This document shows positions 11,994 through 21,146 of a stretch of DNA of 45,123 nucleotides, in pieces. The position numbers and the translations under genes were made by a program. The stretch lies in assembly GCA_905221605.1 (NCBI GenBank), contig CAJNDS010000987.1, positions 1 through 45,123 of the forward strand, given 5' to 3'. The notes under the pieces were generated by a model, which was not told where the DNA came from, did not search any database, and saw nothing but the letters and a program-made list of their open reading frames with translations. Position 1 is the stretch's first letter; the number at the start of each line of letters is the position of its first letter. Origin of the DNA: Symbiodinium natans (lineage: Eukaryota > Sar > Dinophyceae > Suessiales > Symbiodiniaceae).

Positions 11994-12329
11994 TCCTGCT
12001 GTCTAAACGCAGTTCGACTGGAACACGAGGATTCTAGGAGAAGACTGACACTCAGGTCTGCGCGTCATGCTGAAGTGGTGGCAGCAGGCAATGAGTGCAG
12101 TTGCCGAAACCCTACCAGGGGCCAAGCGCTGCGAGACAAGAGGGCGCAGTGCAACTTATTGCTCGTCGTGCGCATGGCGCTACAAGGCGTCACTAGAAAT
12201 CAGCACGGCGATCGCTCTCTTCTTTTCTGACCACATGCAGCAGGCTGCCATCGTGGCCGCTCCATCACCTGGGCAATGAGACAGCAATAACAATAGCAGC
12301 AAGAACAAGCACAACTAGGGCTTTCCGCC
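11994..12329. other. Spacer between gene C and dispersed repeat, copy 1
   Basis: No supported gene. A 70-codon plus frame (12067-12279) has no recognisable motif. A short CAATAACAATAGCAGC-type A/C-rich stretch lies near 12282. Confidence 0.4.
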
Positions 12330-12664
12330 ACAGGGGCTCGTCGTGACTCTCGTCCTCGTCCAAGGCATGTGGCACCTAACTGCACAGGACATGTTCGCAG
12401 CAGCCCTAACCATGCGCATCACATTTAAAGAGTAGAAGGACTGGACACTGCATTTAGACAAGTGCAGAGCGGTACCTGTGGCCGGATCCCCAATGCCAAT
12501 TACCAATGTCGCCGTCGACTCTGAAGAGTCGTGAAGCATCCAGACCTGAGAGACACATCACTAGGACTGTCCAATACTGCTGGGCAGGTGGCTGCAAGTG
12601 AAGGTCATGCATGGCTAGGTGCTGCCAAGAGGCGGCAAAATGAGAGAAAATTTCGTGTTTCGTC

Positions 12665-12758
12665 CAAAACCTCCCGCGGCAGGAATCAAAGGCCTAAGTT
12701 AAAAACAGGAAACGTTTTCCAAAACGACATCTAGCATACTTACCCACAGGAGGTTTTG
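12665..12758 (-). other. Hairpin-flanked intron-like segment, copy 1
   Basis: Arms at 12665-12679 and 12744-12758 are 15 bp each around a 64-nt loop. Read on the minus strand the segment carries GGGTAAGTATGCTAG just inside the 5' arm. The 3' arm reads CCGCGGGAGG where the internal copy reads CCGCAGGAGG. The arms differ at two positions, both of which remain U-G pairs in a minus-strand RNA. The loop contains a smaller inverted repeat (GGAAA...TTTCC). Confidence 0.65.
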
Positions 12759-13093
12759 TAGGGAGACTGCGCCCCAACCTTAAGGGAAACACAAAAATCG
12801 ACGCAAAAACGCTTAAAGTAGATAGAGAAAAACCGGGCCGTGGGGCACAAAACGGCGCGAAGCCAGGCGCGGGCAGGAAATCCGGGATCGCATCTTGCGG
12901 GTTCGTATAGGCATGGCTACTGAATCGTACAAGCGTGGCACCGCAACCAACGCAGAAAACACCAAAAACACGCAGTTTCTGGACCAGCAAGCGGTTTTTG
13001 GCTGCCGCGTCGGTCGAGGAAAACCGTAAAAAAACGCCTGGAAAACGCAGAAAACGAAACGGACCACACGCCGAAAAATTGGAATTTCGGCGT

Positions 13094-13300
13094 CCCGGGG
13101 GGGCCCCGGGACATTGTCCTGGGGGCGTCCCGGGGTGTCCCGGGGGGGCCCCGGGACATCTGTCCCAGGGCTGTCCCGGGAGGGCCCCGGGACATTTGTC
13201 CCAGGGGGGCCCCGGGACACCCCGGGACGCCCCAGGACAACCTGTCCCGGGGGGGCCCCGGGACAACCCGTCCCAGGGGGGCCCCGGGACAACCCGTTCA
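13094..13300. repeat. CCCGGGACA-rich tandem block, copy 1
   Basis: Repeated GGGGGGCCCCGGGACA and related modules (~16-35 bp period), each containing nested GC palindromes (GGGGCCCC, CCCGGG). It forms the outer end of the ~1 kb dispersed repeat and abuts the GT microsatellite. Confidence 0.85.
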
Positions 13301-13323
13301 GGAAACAAACCTTTGTGGGGATT

Positions 13324-14197
<874 letters not shown>

Positions 14198-14214
14198 TCC
14201 CCCCGTATTAAAGG

Positions 14215-14730
14215 CTGTGCCCCGAATCTTGTTCGATAAGTATGAACCGAGCAGGAGTCAAGGATGGATTTGGCCAATATCCCTATCCTGAGGTTCTAGT
14301 TGGTTGAATACTATTCAAGCCGACATCCCCGCCCACGCGGATTATACGATTCGGCCAAAAAGCTTGCCCCGAAGTCCTCTTCGTTATATGTTAAAGATGT
14401 AAGGATGGGTTTGGCTAGTATTCTCTAGTTGCTTGAATCGCACGCCCACATTCCCTTCCCCGCACAGGTTATGCGATTCTCTTACTTTTCTTCTTCACTC
14501 AGATTACGATTAAATCACCGTATGGAATGGGCACGAATAAGAAGAAAAGGGTACAAACAAGTTTAGTAGGGTTAAGGGTTAGGTGGCAATCGATTGTATC
14601 GAACCAAGAGACGACATTCCCCCGCGCGGATTATACGATTCGCTCAACAGCTGCTGTTCGACGCAGGAGTGAACGACGGATTTGGCCAATATCCCTATCC
14701 TGAAGTTCTAGTTACTTGAATACCAGTCCG
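14215..14730. repeat. Diverged ~137-140 bp tandem repeats, copy 1
   Basis: GGATGGATTTGGCCAATATC (near 14262), GGATGGGTTTGGCTAGTATT (near 14402) and GACGGATTTGGCCAATATCC (near 14674) each precede a TCTAGTT-GNTTGAAT motif. GATTATACGATTCG-like stretches recur near 14339, 14469 and 14627. The spacings (~140 and ~272) suggest four units with one decayed. Confidence 0.6.
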
Positions 14731-15035
14731 ACCTAGCCCTCCTTTCGCCGCCGGCCCTCCTCTGACCCCCCCCTGGCTGCCCCCCCTTGCCTCTAGAAGT
14801 CACTTCGAGCCCCTCGCCGTTACCTTGCTCGAGGCAAGGCCCCGGGACTTGGGACCCCGGGCGTAGGTTTCCCTCGCACTGACACGCTTGCCTTATCCAA
14901 TGCAACAACAAGGCAGAGGGCCTCAGCCCTCCTCCTAACCCCGCCTGGCCCCCCCTGGCCCCCTGGCCCCCCTGCCCCTGCCCCCCCCCTGGCCCCCCCC
15001 CCCACCGCCCCTTCTGGCCCCCCACCCTCTGACCC
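14731..15035. repeat. C-rich low-complexity stretch, copy 1
   Basis: Runs of CCCCCCTGG and CTGGCCCCC, densest at 14930-15010, with one array unit (14820-14925) embedded. The complementary strand is G-run rich and could form quadruplexes. Confidence 0.7.
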
Positions 15036-15665
15036 CTGGCCGGCAAGAACTCTCCAGAGGAACATTAAACTTGCCCTGGCCTCTAAAAAATCAGTCGCGA
15101 GCCCCTCGCCGTTACCTTGCTCGAGGCAAGGCCCCGGGACTTGGGACCCCGGGCGTAGGTTTCCCTCGCACTGACAAAAATGTAGCGTGTGCTTCGCTTT
15201 CTGCTGTTTGCCTAATCCAATGCAACAACAAGGCAGGAGCCTCAGCAAAAGGCATCCTTGGCCATGCCTTTACTCGCCGTTACCCCGGGACTTGGGACCC
15301 CGGGCGTAGCACTGACAAAAATGTAGCGCGTGCTTCGCTTTCTGCTGTTTGCCTAATCCAATGCAACAACAAGGCAGAGGGCCTCAGCAAAGGCCATCCT
15401 TGGCCATGCCTTTACTCGCCGTGCCCCGGGACTTGGGACTCGGGCGTAGGTTTCTTTAACACTGACGAAAATGTAGCGTGTGCCTCGCTTTCTACTGTGT
15501 GCCTTATCCAATGCAACAACAAGGCAGAGGGCCTCAGCAAAGGGCATCCTTGGCCATGCCTTTACAGCCCAACATTCCTACTTCTGCTTGCTTGGTGTGA
15601 AGAATTCTTCTAATCTTGCGATGCAGGACAGAGGGCCTCAGCAATAGGCATCCTCGGCCATGCCT
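14820..15665. repeat. ~140-150 bp tandem array, copy 1
   Basis: Repeated order CCCCGGGACTTGGGAC, CGTAGGTTTCCCTCGCACTG, AATGTAGCGTGTGCTTCGCT, CCAATGCAACAACAAGGCAG, GGCATCCTTGGCCATGCC. Units start near 14840, 15132, 15283 and 15423, with partial units to 15665. The first two are separated by the C-rich stretch. A 180-codon plus frame across the array only translates the repeat. Confidence 0.85.
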
Positions 15666-16066
15666 TTGCATCGCTGCATAACTGCTTCTCTTCCGATGCC
15701 GCTGGCCTTGCCTGACAGTGAGAAAAGCCTTTGGCCTCGCCTGCGACTTTTTGGCGCCTCGCATGTGGTAAGAGCAAGCCTCTCCTCGGTGGGCCGCTGT
15801 AAGCAGCCTGAGGTCGACATGTTCTCCGGCTTCACGCCACTGCGGCTACTTGGCAATACTGCTGGACTCATTGAGGGCTGGACTGCCGGGCATTGTGCGC
15901 ACGCAAGTCCTCGCGCAGTGCGCGAGGGCCTCTCGCAGGATTCTCACGTTTTCTCTTCGCTCTTTCTCTCGCTCTCTGTCCTCACGCCACCCCTCGGTCA
16001 CGGACGACTCCGCCGCTTTAGGCCCTGGGCCCCATGCACTCTGTGGCTGTTCTTGCGCACTCCGGC
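15666..16066. other. Spacer downstream of gene D, copy 1
   Basis: Overlapping open frames on both strands with no recognisable domain (the longest is 151 codons, plus, 15660-16115). It follows the proposed stop of gene D, so part may be its 3' untranslated region. Confidence 0.4.
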
Positions 16067-18704
16067 TCAGTTAAGCTCCGGACGTGCCGCTTGGCGGGCC
16101 GCCGATGTTGTCTGAGCTCCGTGAGCCGCTCCTTTGCATGGGCGAGGAAGCATAGCGAGCATTGCCGGTTCTGACTGAGGCCGTAGCTTGGGGTCCCAGA
16201 TGTCGTCGGACGGCGGCTTCCGTGAGGCTCGCATGGCCGCTGCCACTTGAGCTTCCTCCTGGCTGTCACCAAGTCACCAAAGATTTACAATTCACTGGGC
16301 GGGGTCACATGTGCCTCCTCCTGCGTGACGGCAGCGCTTCCAAAGAGGTCCTCCATGTCCGCCGTGTCCTGAATGTGCCACGCCATCCCTTGCACGCCCC
16401 GGCCTTTCTTGCTTTCCGGCCGGCCGTGCGCCCACCTCGTCGCTGGAGAGCTCGTCCGGGTCGGCCTGTCCAACAAGCCAAGTCCCCTAGCTGTCTTCTA
16501 CTAGACCAGTCGCTCCTCTGCCAGAGCAGCCATGGCAAAGTCGACTTCCTGAGGACGCGCAACACTCGGCTTTCAAGCGCATACATATAGACTCAAACTG
16601 ACGTGGCGAGATGCCTCGTCCAGTATGGGGCGCTTCGCCAAGGCCTCCATGTCCTTCCGAAGCGCGGTCCGAGCCTGCAGCACAAGCAATTTCCTCTTTT
16701 GATGCTATTTGCAGATGGGACCTACAACTACACCTGGCCTCTTCCTTTGCCCTTGCCTCGGCCGCTTTCTTCTTTTGCTTGCTCCGGTACTTGGCCTTTC
16801 TGTCCTTGTCTTTATTCCGGATCTCCTGGAGCTTGGCCTGCGCCTTTGCCTTCGCCTGCGACGGCTGGCGGCCGGATGCTGTTAATGAACTTACCAGCCA
16901 CTGCACCTCGCCCGGCCTCCGCCGCGCCCTCTTCCTTTGTTTTTTTGAGCTCGGCCCTCGTCTCCTTCTTCTTGTCGTTTTCCTTCTCTTTTTTCTTGCG
17001 CCGAGCCTGGCGTTCCGCGAACAATTCCCACTCTCTTCTTTAATTTCATGCCAGGGCTGATGACTCACGATCGGTCGGCTCTCTCATGCTAATCCCGCTT
17101 GTGATCGTGCCTTCAAGGCTGTTGCAGCTTTTGCTGCCTCCTCCTCCCTCTCCTTTTTGGCCCTCTTTGCGGCGGCCTTTGCCCGCACCTCGCGTGCCTT
17201 TGCCTGTTTCTTTTCCTCCTTGCTTTGCAAGGGCGAACCCTTCCCGGACTGCACGCCGGTCTGCAGGCACCAGCACTTTTCAGACAAAGGCTAGACTCGA
17301 CTAGACTGTGAAGATTTCTTGGGGTGGCCTTGTGCAACTCTGCATGGAAGCTCAGCCACCCGTCGATGAGGCTGCGGAAGGCATCGAGGGCTTCGCGGGG
17401 CACGTCCAGAGCCGCTGCCTGCGTGTGCCACGCGCAACATGAGTTCGATACACGTCTGCACCTAAGGGCCGCGCGAGAAGGTTGTAGAGGTCTGCGAACG
17501 TGGTTTCGTTCAGTTCTGCCGGATCGAGGCCCAGTGTGGTAATGTCGAAGATGCCTCAGCTAATACATGCCGGTGTGTTGTGTGTCGTTGCGCCCTGTAG
17601 GCAGCGCACGCTTGAGCTCTTTTCGAATTTCCTTCCAGGAGATGCCTCGCAGGGCACGATTCGGTCCATTTCGCGTGGTCGGAACTGCCGGTCGAGCCTC
17701 GAAAAGGCGCCGGCGCTTCGGGCGCGGGCGCTTCGGGCTTCGACTTCGCCTTCCGACCTTTGCAGACATCATTTGCACTGGCTATCCGATCAACAAGGGC
17801 GGCCCCGCACTTTTGTGCCCGCACCGTGGAGGGTGCCCATCGCGACCTGATCACGTCCACCACTTCTTGCGTGCCAGAGCAAAGATTCTTTGTGCCCACA
17901 GCGTGGGGGGTGTCCACCGCCTTCGATCGTATCGGGCTAATCTATATGAGACGTACACGATATAGATATATTTTTTTACTTATATTTTTACTTCTATGTA
18001 TATTTGTGTATTTGTGCTTTTATGTGCATTGCAGCATTGAGTGACAAAATGCCGACCTCCGCACAGCAGTCGCAGGGCGCGCTTGGCCTCCACCCTGCGT
18101 TCCTCTCCATGGCATCATGGGTGACTCTACCGCTGCGTAGATGGGAGTTCGCGCGCCTCTGCCCTCTCCTCCCGAACTTCTTCATCCTGCAAAAAGCATG
18201 CCACATGGACAGGTTCGCTTGGCGCAGCTCCCTTGCACGCGCAGGCTTCCCGCTTTGCCTCGCAGGTAAGTCGGTTCCCTTCTCCGTCGCCTGCGACGTC
18301 GAGGGGCCAAGATCGGCCGTCCGTGTTACCCGTGCCCGACCTGCCTTCGTCGGACTCCTGGTCCTCCGGAGCAGCCACAGCAACTCCGTGACCTGCGGCG
18401 TCGAGGGCAGTAAAGATTTACCATCCGTGTTGCCCATGCCCGACCTGCCTTCGTCGGGCTCCGGGTCCTCCGGCGCGGCCGGCACAACCGGAGCGCCGTC
18501 GCCCCCGGGCGTCCCATTCTCCCCTGGTCGTGCCCGACTTGTGCCGGCACCACACACGTCTTTGTGGCTCTCGCCAAACGTGCCTGCACCGTCACGGTCG
18601 TGGGCGGCGTCCTGACAGCATGTTGCTTGAGTCGAAATAAGACTGCCCCGACTACCCCGGCCTCGGCCGGAGGTTGCGCTGCCTCGCAGGACGCGACTTG
18701 TCAT
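16067..18704 (-). CDS. Gene D: multi-exon coiled-coil protein model, copy 1
   Basis: Unrecognised protein built by reading protein-like stretches through frame changes, each removable by a short GT-AG segment (one GC-AG). Proposed introns: 17942-18045, 18095-18130, 18393-18421, 17646-17685, 17555-17609, 17419-17453, 17261-17301, 17089-17110 (GC-AG), 17038-17068, 16856-16901, 16694-16733, 16549-16584, 16466-16506, 16369-16435, 16259-16308. Most are 22-67 nt. The model runs from ATG 18704 to TGA 16069-16067 with total length divisible by three, ~654 residues. It has an acidic Pro/Gly-rich N-terminus with a duplicated APEDxExDEGRSG module, a KPEAPAPEAPAP linker, a helical part (DITTLGLDPAELNETTFADL, DVPREALDAFRSLIDGW), long Lys/Glu/Ala coiled coils (REVRAKAAAKRAKKEREEE, QEIRNKDKDRKAKYRSKQKK) and an acidic tail (ADPDELSSDE). 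Exact junctions are uncertain; the 22-nt intron is weakest. A decayed pseudogene is the alternative. Confidence 0.45.
17942..18045. other. AT-rich segment inside gene D, copy 1
   Basis: About 100 bp of AT-rich sequence (TATATTTTTTTACTTATATT and similar) in GC-rich surroundings. In the gene D model it is the longest intron. On the plus strand it ends TTTTATGTGCATTGCAG, which also resembles an acceptor site, so the coding strand here is not certain. Confidence 0.5.
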
Positions 18705-19100
18705 TCATGCACACAGACTTCGACGCATTCAGGTCCGCTTTTTGCTTATTCAGGCCTTCTTGCCCCCGCCGCCGCTACGGACACCTGCCCGCGTGGCTCC
18801 GCTGTTCATCTCTCTTACTGAAATAAGTAAGTATAGAGATGTTAACCTTATGCGGACACCCGCGCCTTCCAGTGCGAGCACCAGGCCTCGTGTGCTGCAT
18901 AGCTACAACGCCCAGCGAACGGGCTAGGAGGATCCGAGCGCCCGACACACAACCAGACCCCACTGCAGCTTCATGGTCGCAGCAAGGCGAGAAGTCGGGC
19001 TGGGTGCGTGCGAGGGCTTGAGTGCTTGTGGCGGCGTCCGTCGCGTTGGCATTGAGGTACGCATGGATCAGAATATTCAATTACATCCCGCGAACCGAAC
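18705..19100. other. Spacer between genes D and F, copy 1
   Basis: It would hold the promoter of the minus-strand gene D if the ATG at 18704 is right. It contains only small overlapping open frames, none recognisable, and a short GAAATAAGTAAGTATAGAGA stretch near 18820. Confidence 0.4.
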
Positions 19101-19468
19101 ATGGAAGCAATCGACGATTTTGTCGCGTTTCGATACGTGCGATCTTGCGCAGCCCTCCTGTCCCCGGGTCGCCGATCATGACTTGGGAAATTGCAGCACC
19201 AGACTGCGATAAGCGCAGAGAAACTGCCGTCACAGTCTTGGACTCCGCGGGACGAAGACGCAGCCATGCCCGTCGACGCCCCCGGTCCCCTACGCCGGGT
19301 GCTCCCGCGCGCAGCCCCAACTTTTCATCGCGTGGACACCGCGGGGGGAAAACGAGCCCGGGGCCGTCAACCCCCCCGGTCCCCTACGTGGGGTACTCCC
19401 GCACGCAGCCCTCGCTCTGTTGTCTGAGCAAAAGGTGGAAGAAGGAGGACACCTGCAACGGCGCATGA
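19101..19468 (+). CDS. Gene F: small plus-strand protein model, copy 1
   Basis: Unrecognised. ATG at 19101 opens a frame beginning MEAIDDFVAFRYVRSC that meets TGA shortly afterwards. A 29-nt GT-AG segment (19168-19196, ending AAATTGCAG) can be removed to join exons 19101-19167 and 19197-19468. The result is 112 residues ending WKKEDTCNGA. Exon 2 contains a duplicated Pro/Arg-rich module from a ~90-bp DNA repeat (GGTCCCCTACG, near 19284 and 19378). The model rests on one small intron, so confidence is low. Minus-strand frames overlap the same region. Confidence 0.25.
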
Positions 19469-19954
19469 CAATCGAACGCAAGCGGCTGAGAACTTTCACT
19501 TAGTCGATCTGCAGCTCCTGGCGACGGCGGTGGGCCGCACGCGCGCGCCAGGACCGGTCTGGATACCCCATGCACACTCGAAGGGGAAAGGGCGAAATAT
19601 GCCACGCGCCCGTCCCCAACGAAAAAAATACGAAATCGTCTTTGAAGTGTTTGTTTGGAACCAAACAAAACGGAATGAATGCTCCGAGAAGAGGAGGGTA
19701 AGCCCGAGCGAGAACAAGGAAGAATTTGGATACCCCATGCACGCGAAAAAGAAGCGGAAGCGGAATGCCCTCGCGTAAAATGGGAGTTCGTTTGAATGCA
19801 CCGAAAAGTTCGACCACGCGTGGAAAAACGTACCATTTCGCCTTCCGCTTGCGTCACCAGGCACTGGCGGGTGTGCATGCAGGGTGCTCGTCAGCCCCAG
19901 GGGTCCCCGCATGCGCCAGCCCCTGGATCCTTCGCAAGTGGAACCCTGGGGTAT
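19469..19954. other. Spacer with short duplicated motif, copy 1
   Basis: TGGATACCCCATGCAC occurs near 19560 and near 19728, each followed by an A/G-rich stretch. Opposite-strand open frames overlap throughout (up to 164 codons, minus). None is recognisable and no gene is called. Confidence 0.4.
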
Positions 19955-20142
19955 GGTTTAATATTTTATAATTCAACTCTTGCCTTTTCGATTATCTTCG
20001 GATATTCTCCAAGGATTCTGATTCTGAGAAAGTTTATGAGAAATTCTCAAAACCAAAAATCATAATCTTCAAATTATCAACAGAATATATGTAAAAATTC
20101 AAGTCTTCCTTATTAGCAGTGCCAAGGTCTGAGGTGTCTATC

Positions 20143-20174
<32 letters not shown>

Positions 20175-20640
20175 TATGTATATGCACTTTTTTTTGTTTG
20201 ATCGTCGTATTTCTTCCCGATTCTATCATCATGAAAGTCGTCTCTTCAAATATTCCTATAAGAATATGTCTACAAAAGCTGAATAGCAAATGAAGATTCC
20301 TCTGACCGAAGCCTGAAGCAATCTAGAATTTCGATCTTGTAACCTATTCAATATGGATTTGAATCCCTGCCCCTGGCATTTTACGACATCATGCAAAAGC
20401 AATAAACCTCAATAAACTCCCCAATGTTGTCCAATTATTTCCCAGAGCCTCCCACCAACTTATGCACTTCGTTCAAAAAGCGACGCCAAAACTCCGGTTC
20501 AATAAATATTATAAAATTCGGATGGCTAAATCACTATGCGTAATGAAAAATATGAAATGAAAAAGATAATTATGAAAGAAAGAGAGAAGACAAAATACAA
20601 GACAGTTTCCTAAAAGGAGTTTAGGAAACTAAACCCTAAA
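19955..20640. other. AT-rich segment at the inner end of the unit, copy 1
   Basis: Roughly 700 bp of strongly AT-rich sequence in an otherwise GC-rich unit, with a (TA)n tract at ~20142-20168 and no open frame worth calling. Such an island could serve as a replication origin or unwinding region, as origins do in yeast Y' elements, but no specific origin motif is identifiable. Confidence 0.6.
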
Positions 20641-20818
20641 AGGCGGAGCTGGCTAAGGGTGGGAGCCGCCCTTTACGGGCGCGGGTGGGAAAAGAAAAAC
20701 TGACGTGGCCGATACAAGGCCCCAGTCTCCAAAGGCCTCCAGCACACTCCGAAGCCGAATCGCGAACTCCCCTCGCACTTGTGCACCCAAGCGGCTGAAC
20801 ATCGAAGCATATTTCCTG
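20641..20818. other. Inner edge of unit 1
   Basis: GC-richer sequence after the AT-rich segment, including GGGAGCCGCCCTTTACGGGC. A lone telomere-like ACTAAACCCTAAAAGG sits just before it (~20627). The unit ends CATATTTCCTGCC at the telomere join. No gene. Confidence 0.5.
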
Positions 20819-20930
20819 CCTAAACCCTAAACCCTAAACCCTAAACCCTAAACCCTAAACCCTAAACCCTAAACCCTAAACCCTAAACCCTAAACCCTAA
20901 ACCCTAAACCCTAAACCCTAAACCCTAAAC
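20819..20930. repeat. Interstitial telomere tract 1 (16 perfect heptamers)
   Basis: 112 bp of uninterrupted CCTAAAC-phase repeat in the same orientation as the terminal telomere, exactly 16 heptamers, with no variant repeat. It joins the inner edge of unit 1 (TTTCCTG) to the first base of unit 2 (TCAGCGGTGG). The purity suggests recent origin or homogenisation. Confidence 0.97.
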
Positions 20931-20938
20931 TCAGCGGT

Positions 20939-20968
20939 GGTGGGCGGGGCTTCGCGCCCCCGCCCACC
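20939..20968. other. Telomere-adjacent GC-rich hairpin, copy 2
   Basis: The same 11-bp inverted repeat as at 83-112, again 9 bp after a telomere tract. Its position next to both tracts shows that it marks the outer edge of the unit. Confidence 0.7.
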
Positions 20969-21146
20969 GAACCCGCTGCCTTTTCGGCTTCTGAAGGCAT
21001 TCGCACAGACAGAGCACTTGCCACGTGGTCAAACACTGTCGCACTGTAACGTTTCGGCCGTGCCATCGCTAAGCATTGGGTCGAAGGCAGTACTGCCTAT
21101 ATATAATATAAACCCCAAAAGCTGTGGTAGGCCCAAAAACCTGTAC

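Larger units (their letters stand above)
12330..13310 (-). repeat. ~1 kb dispersed repeat, copy 1, minus orientation
   Basis: It matches the reverse complement of ~43390-44430 over about 1 kb, with substitutions and small indels. Landmarks are shared in order: a CCCGGGACA-rich block, a block including TTTCCTGCCCGCGCC, a ~94-bp hairpin with intron-like ends, then CGACGGCGACATTGGT and GATCCGGCCACAGG. Translations through the last part stay similar between copies (DPATGTA, STATLVI), which hints at an old coding segment. Long open frames across the CCCGGGACA block are low-complexity Pro/Gly shadows and are not called genes. Confidence 0.8.

Noticed and set aside
15071-15613. 180-codon ORF with repeated peptide modules.
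   Set aside because: It follows the DNA tandem array, changes frame class between units and has no recognised domain.
18004-18615. 203-codon plus-strand ORF as the real gene instead of gene D's first exons.
   Set aside because: It is open and cannot be fully excluded, but the minus strand shows a better protein repeat (APEDxExDEGRSG) and connects to the downstream coiled-coil exons.
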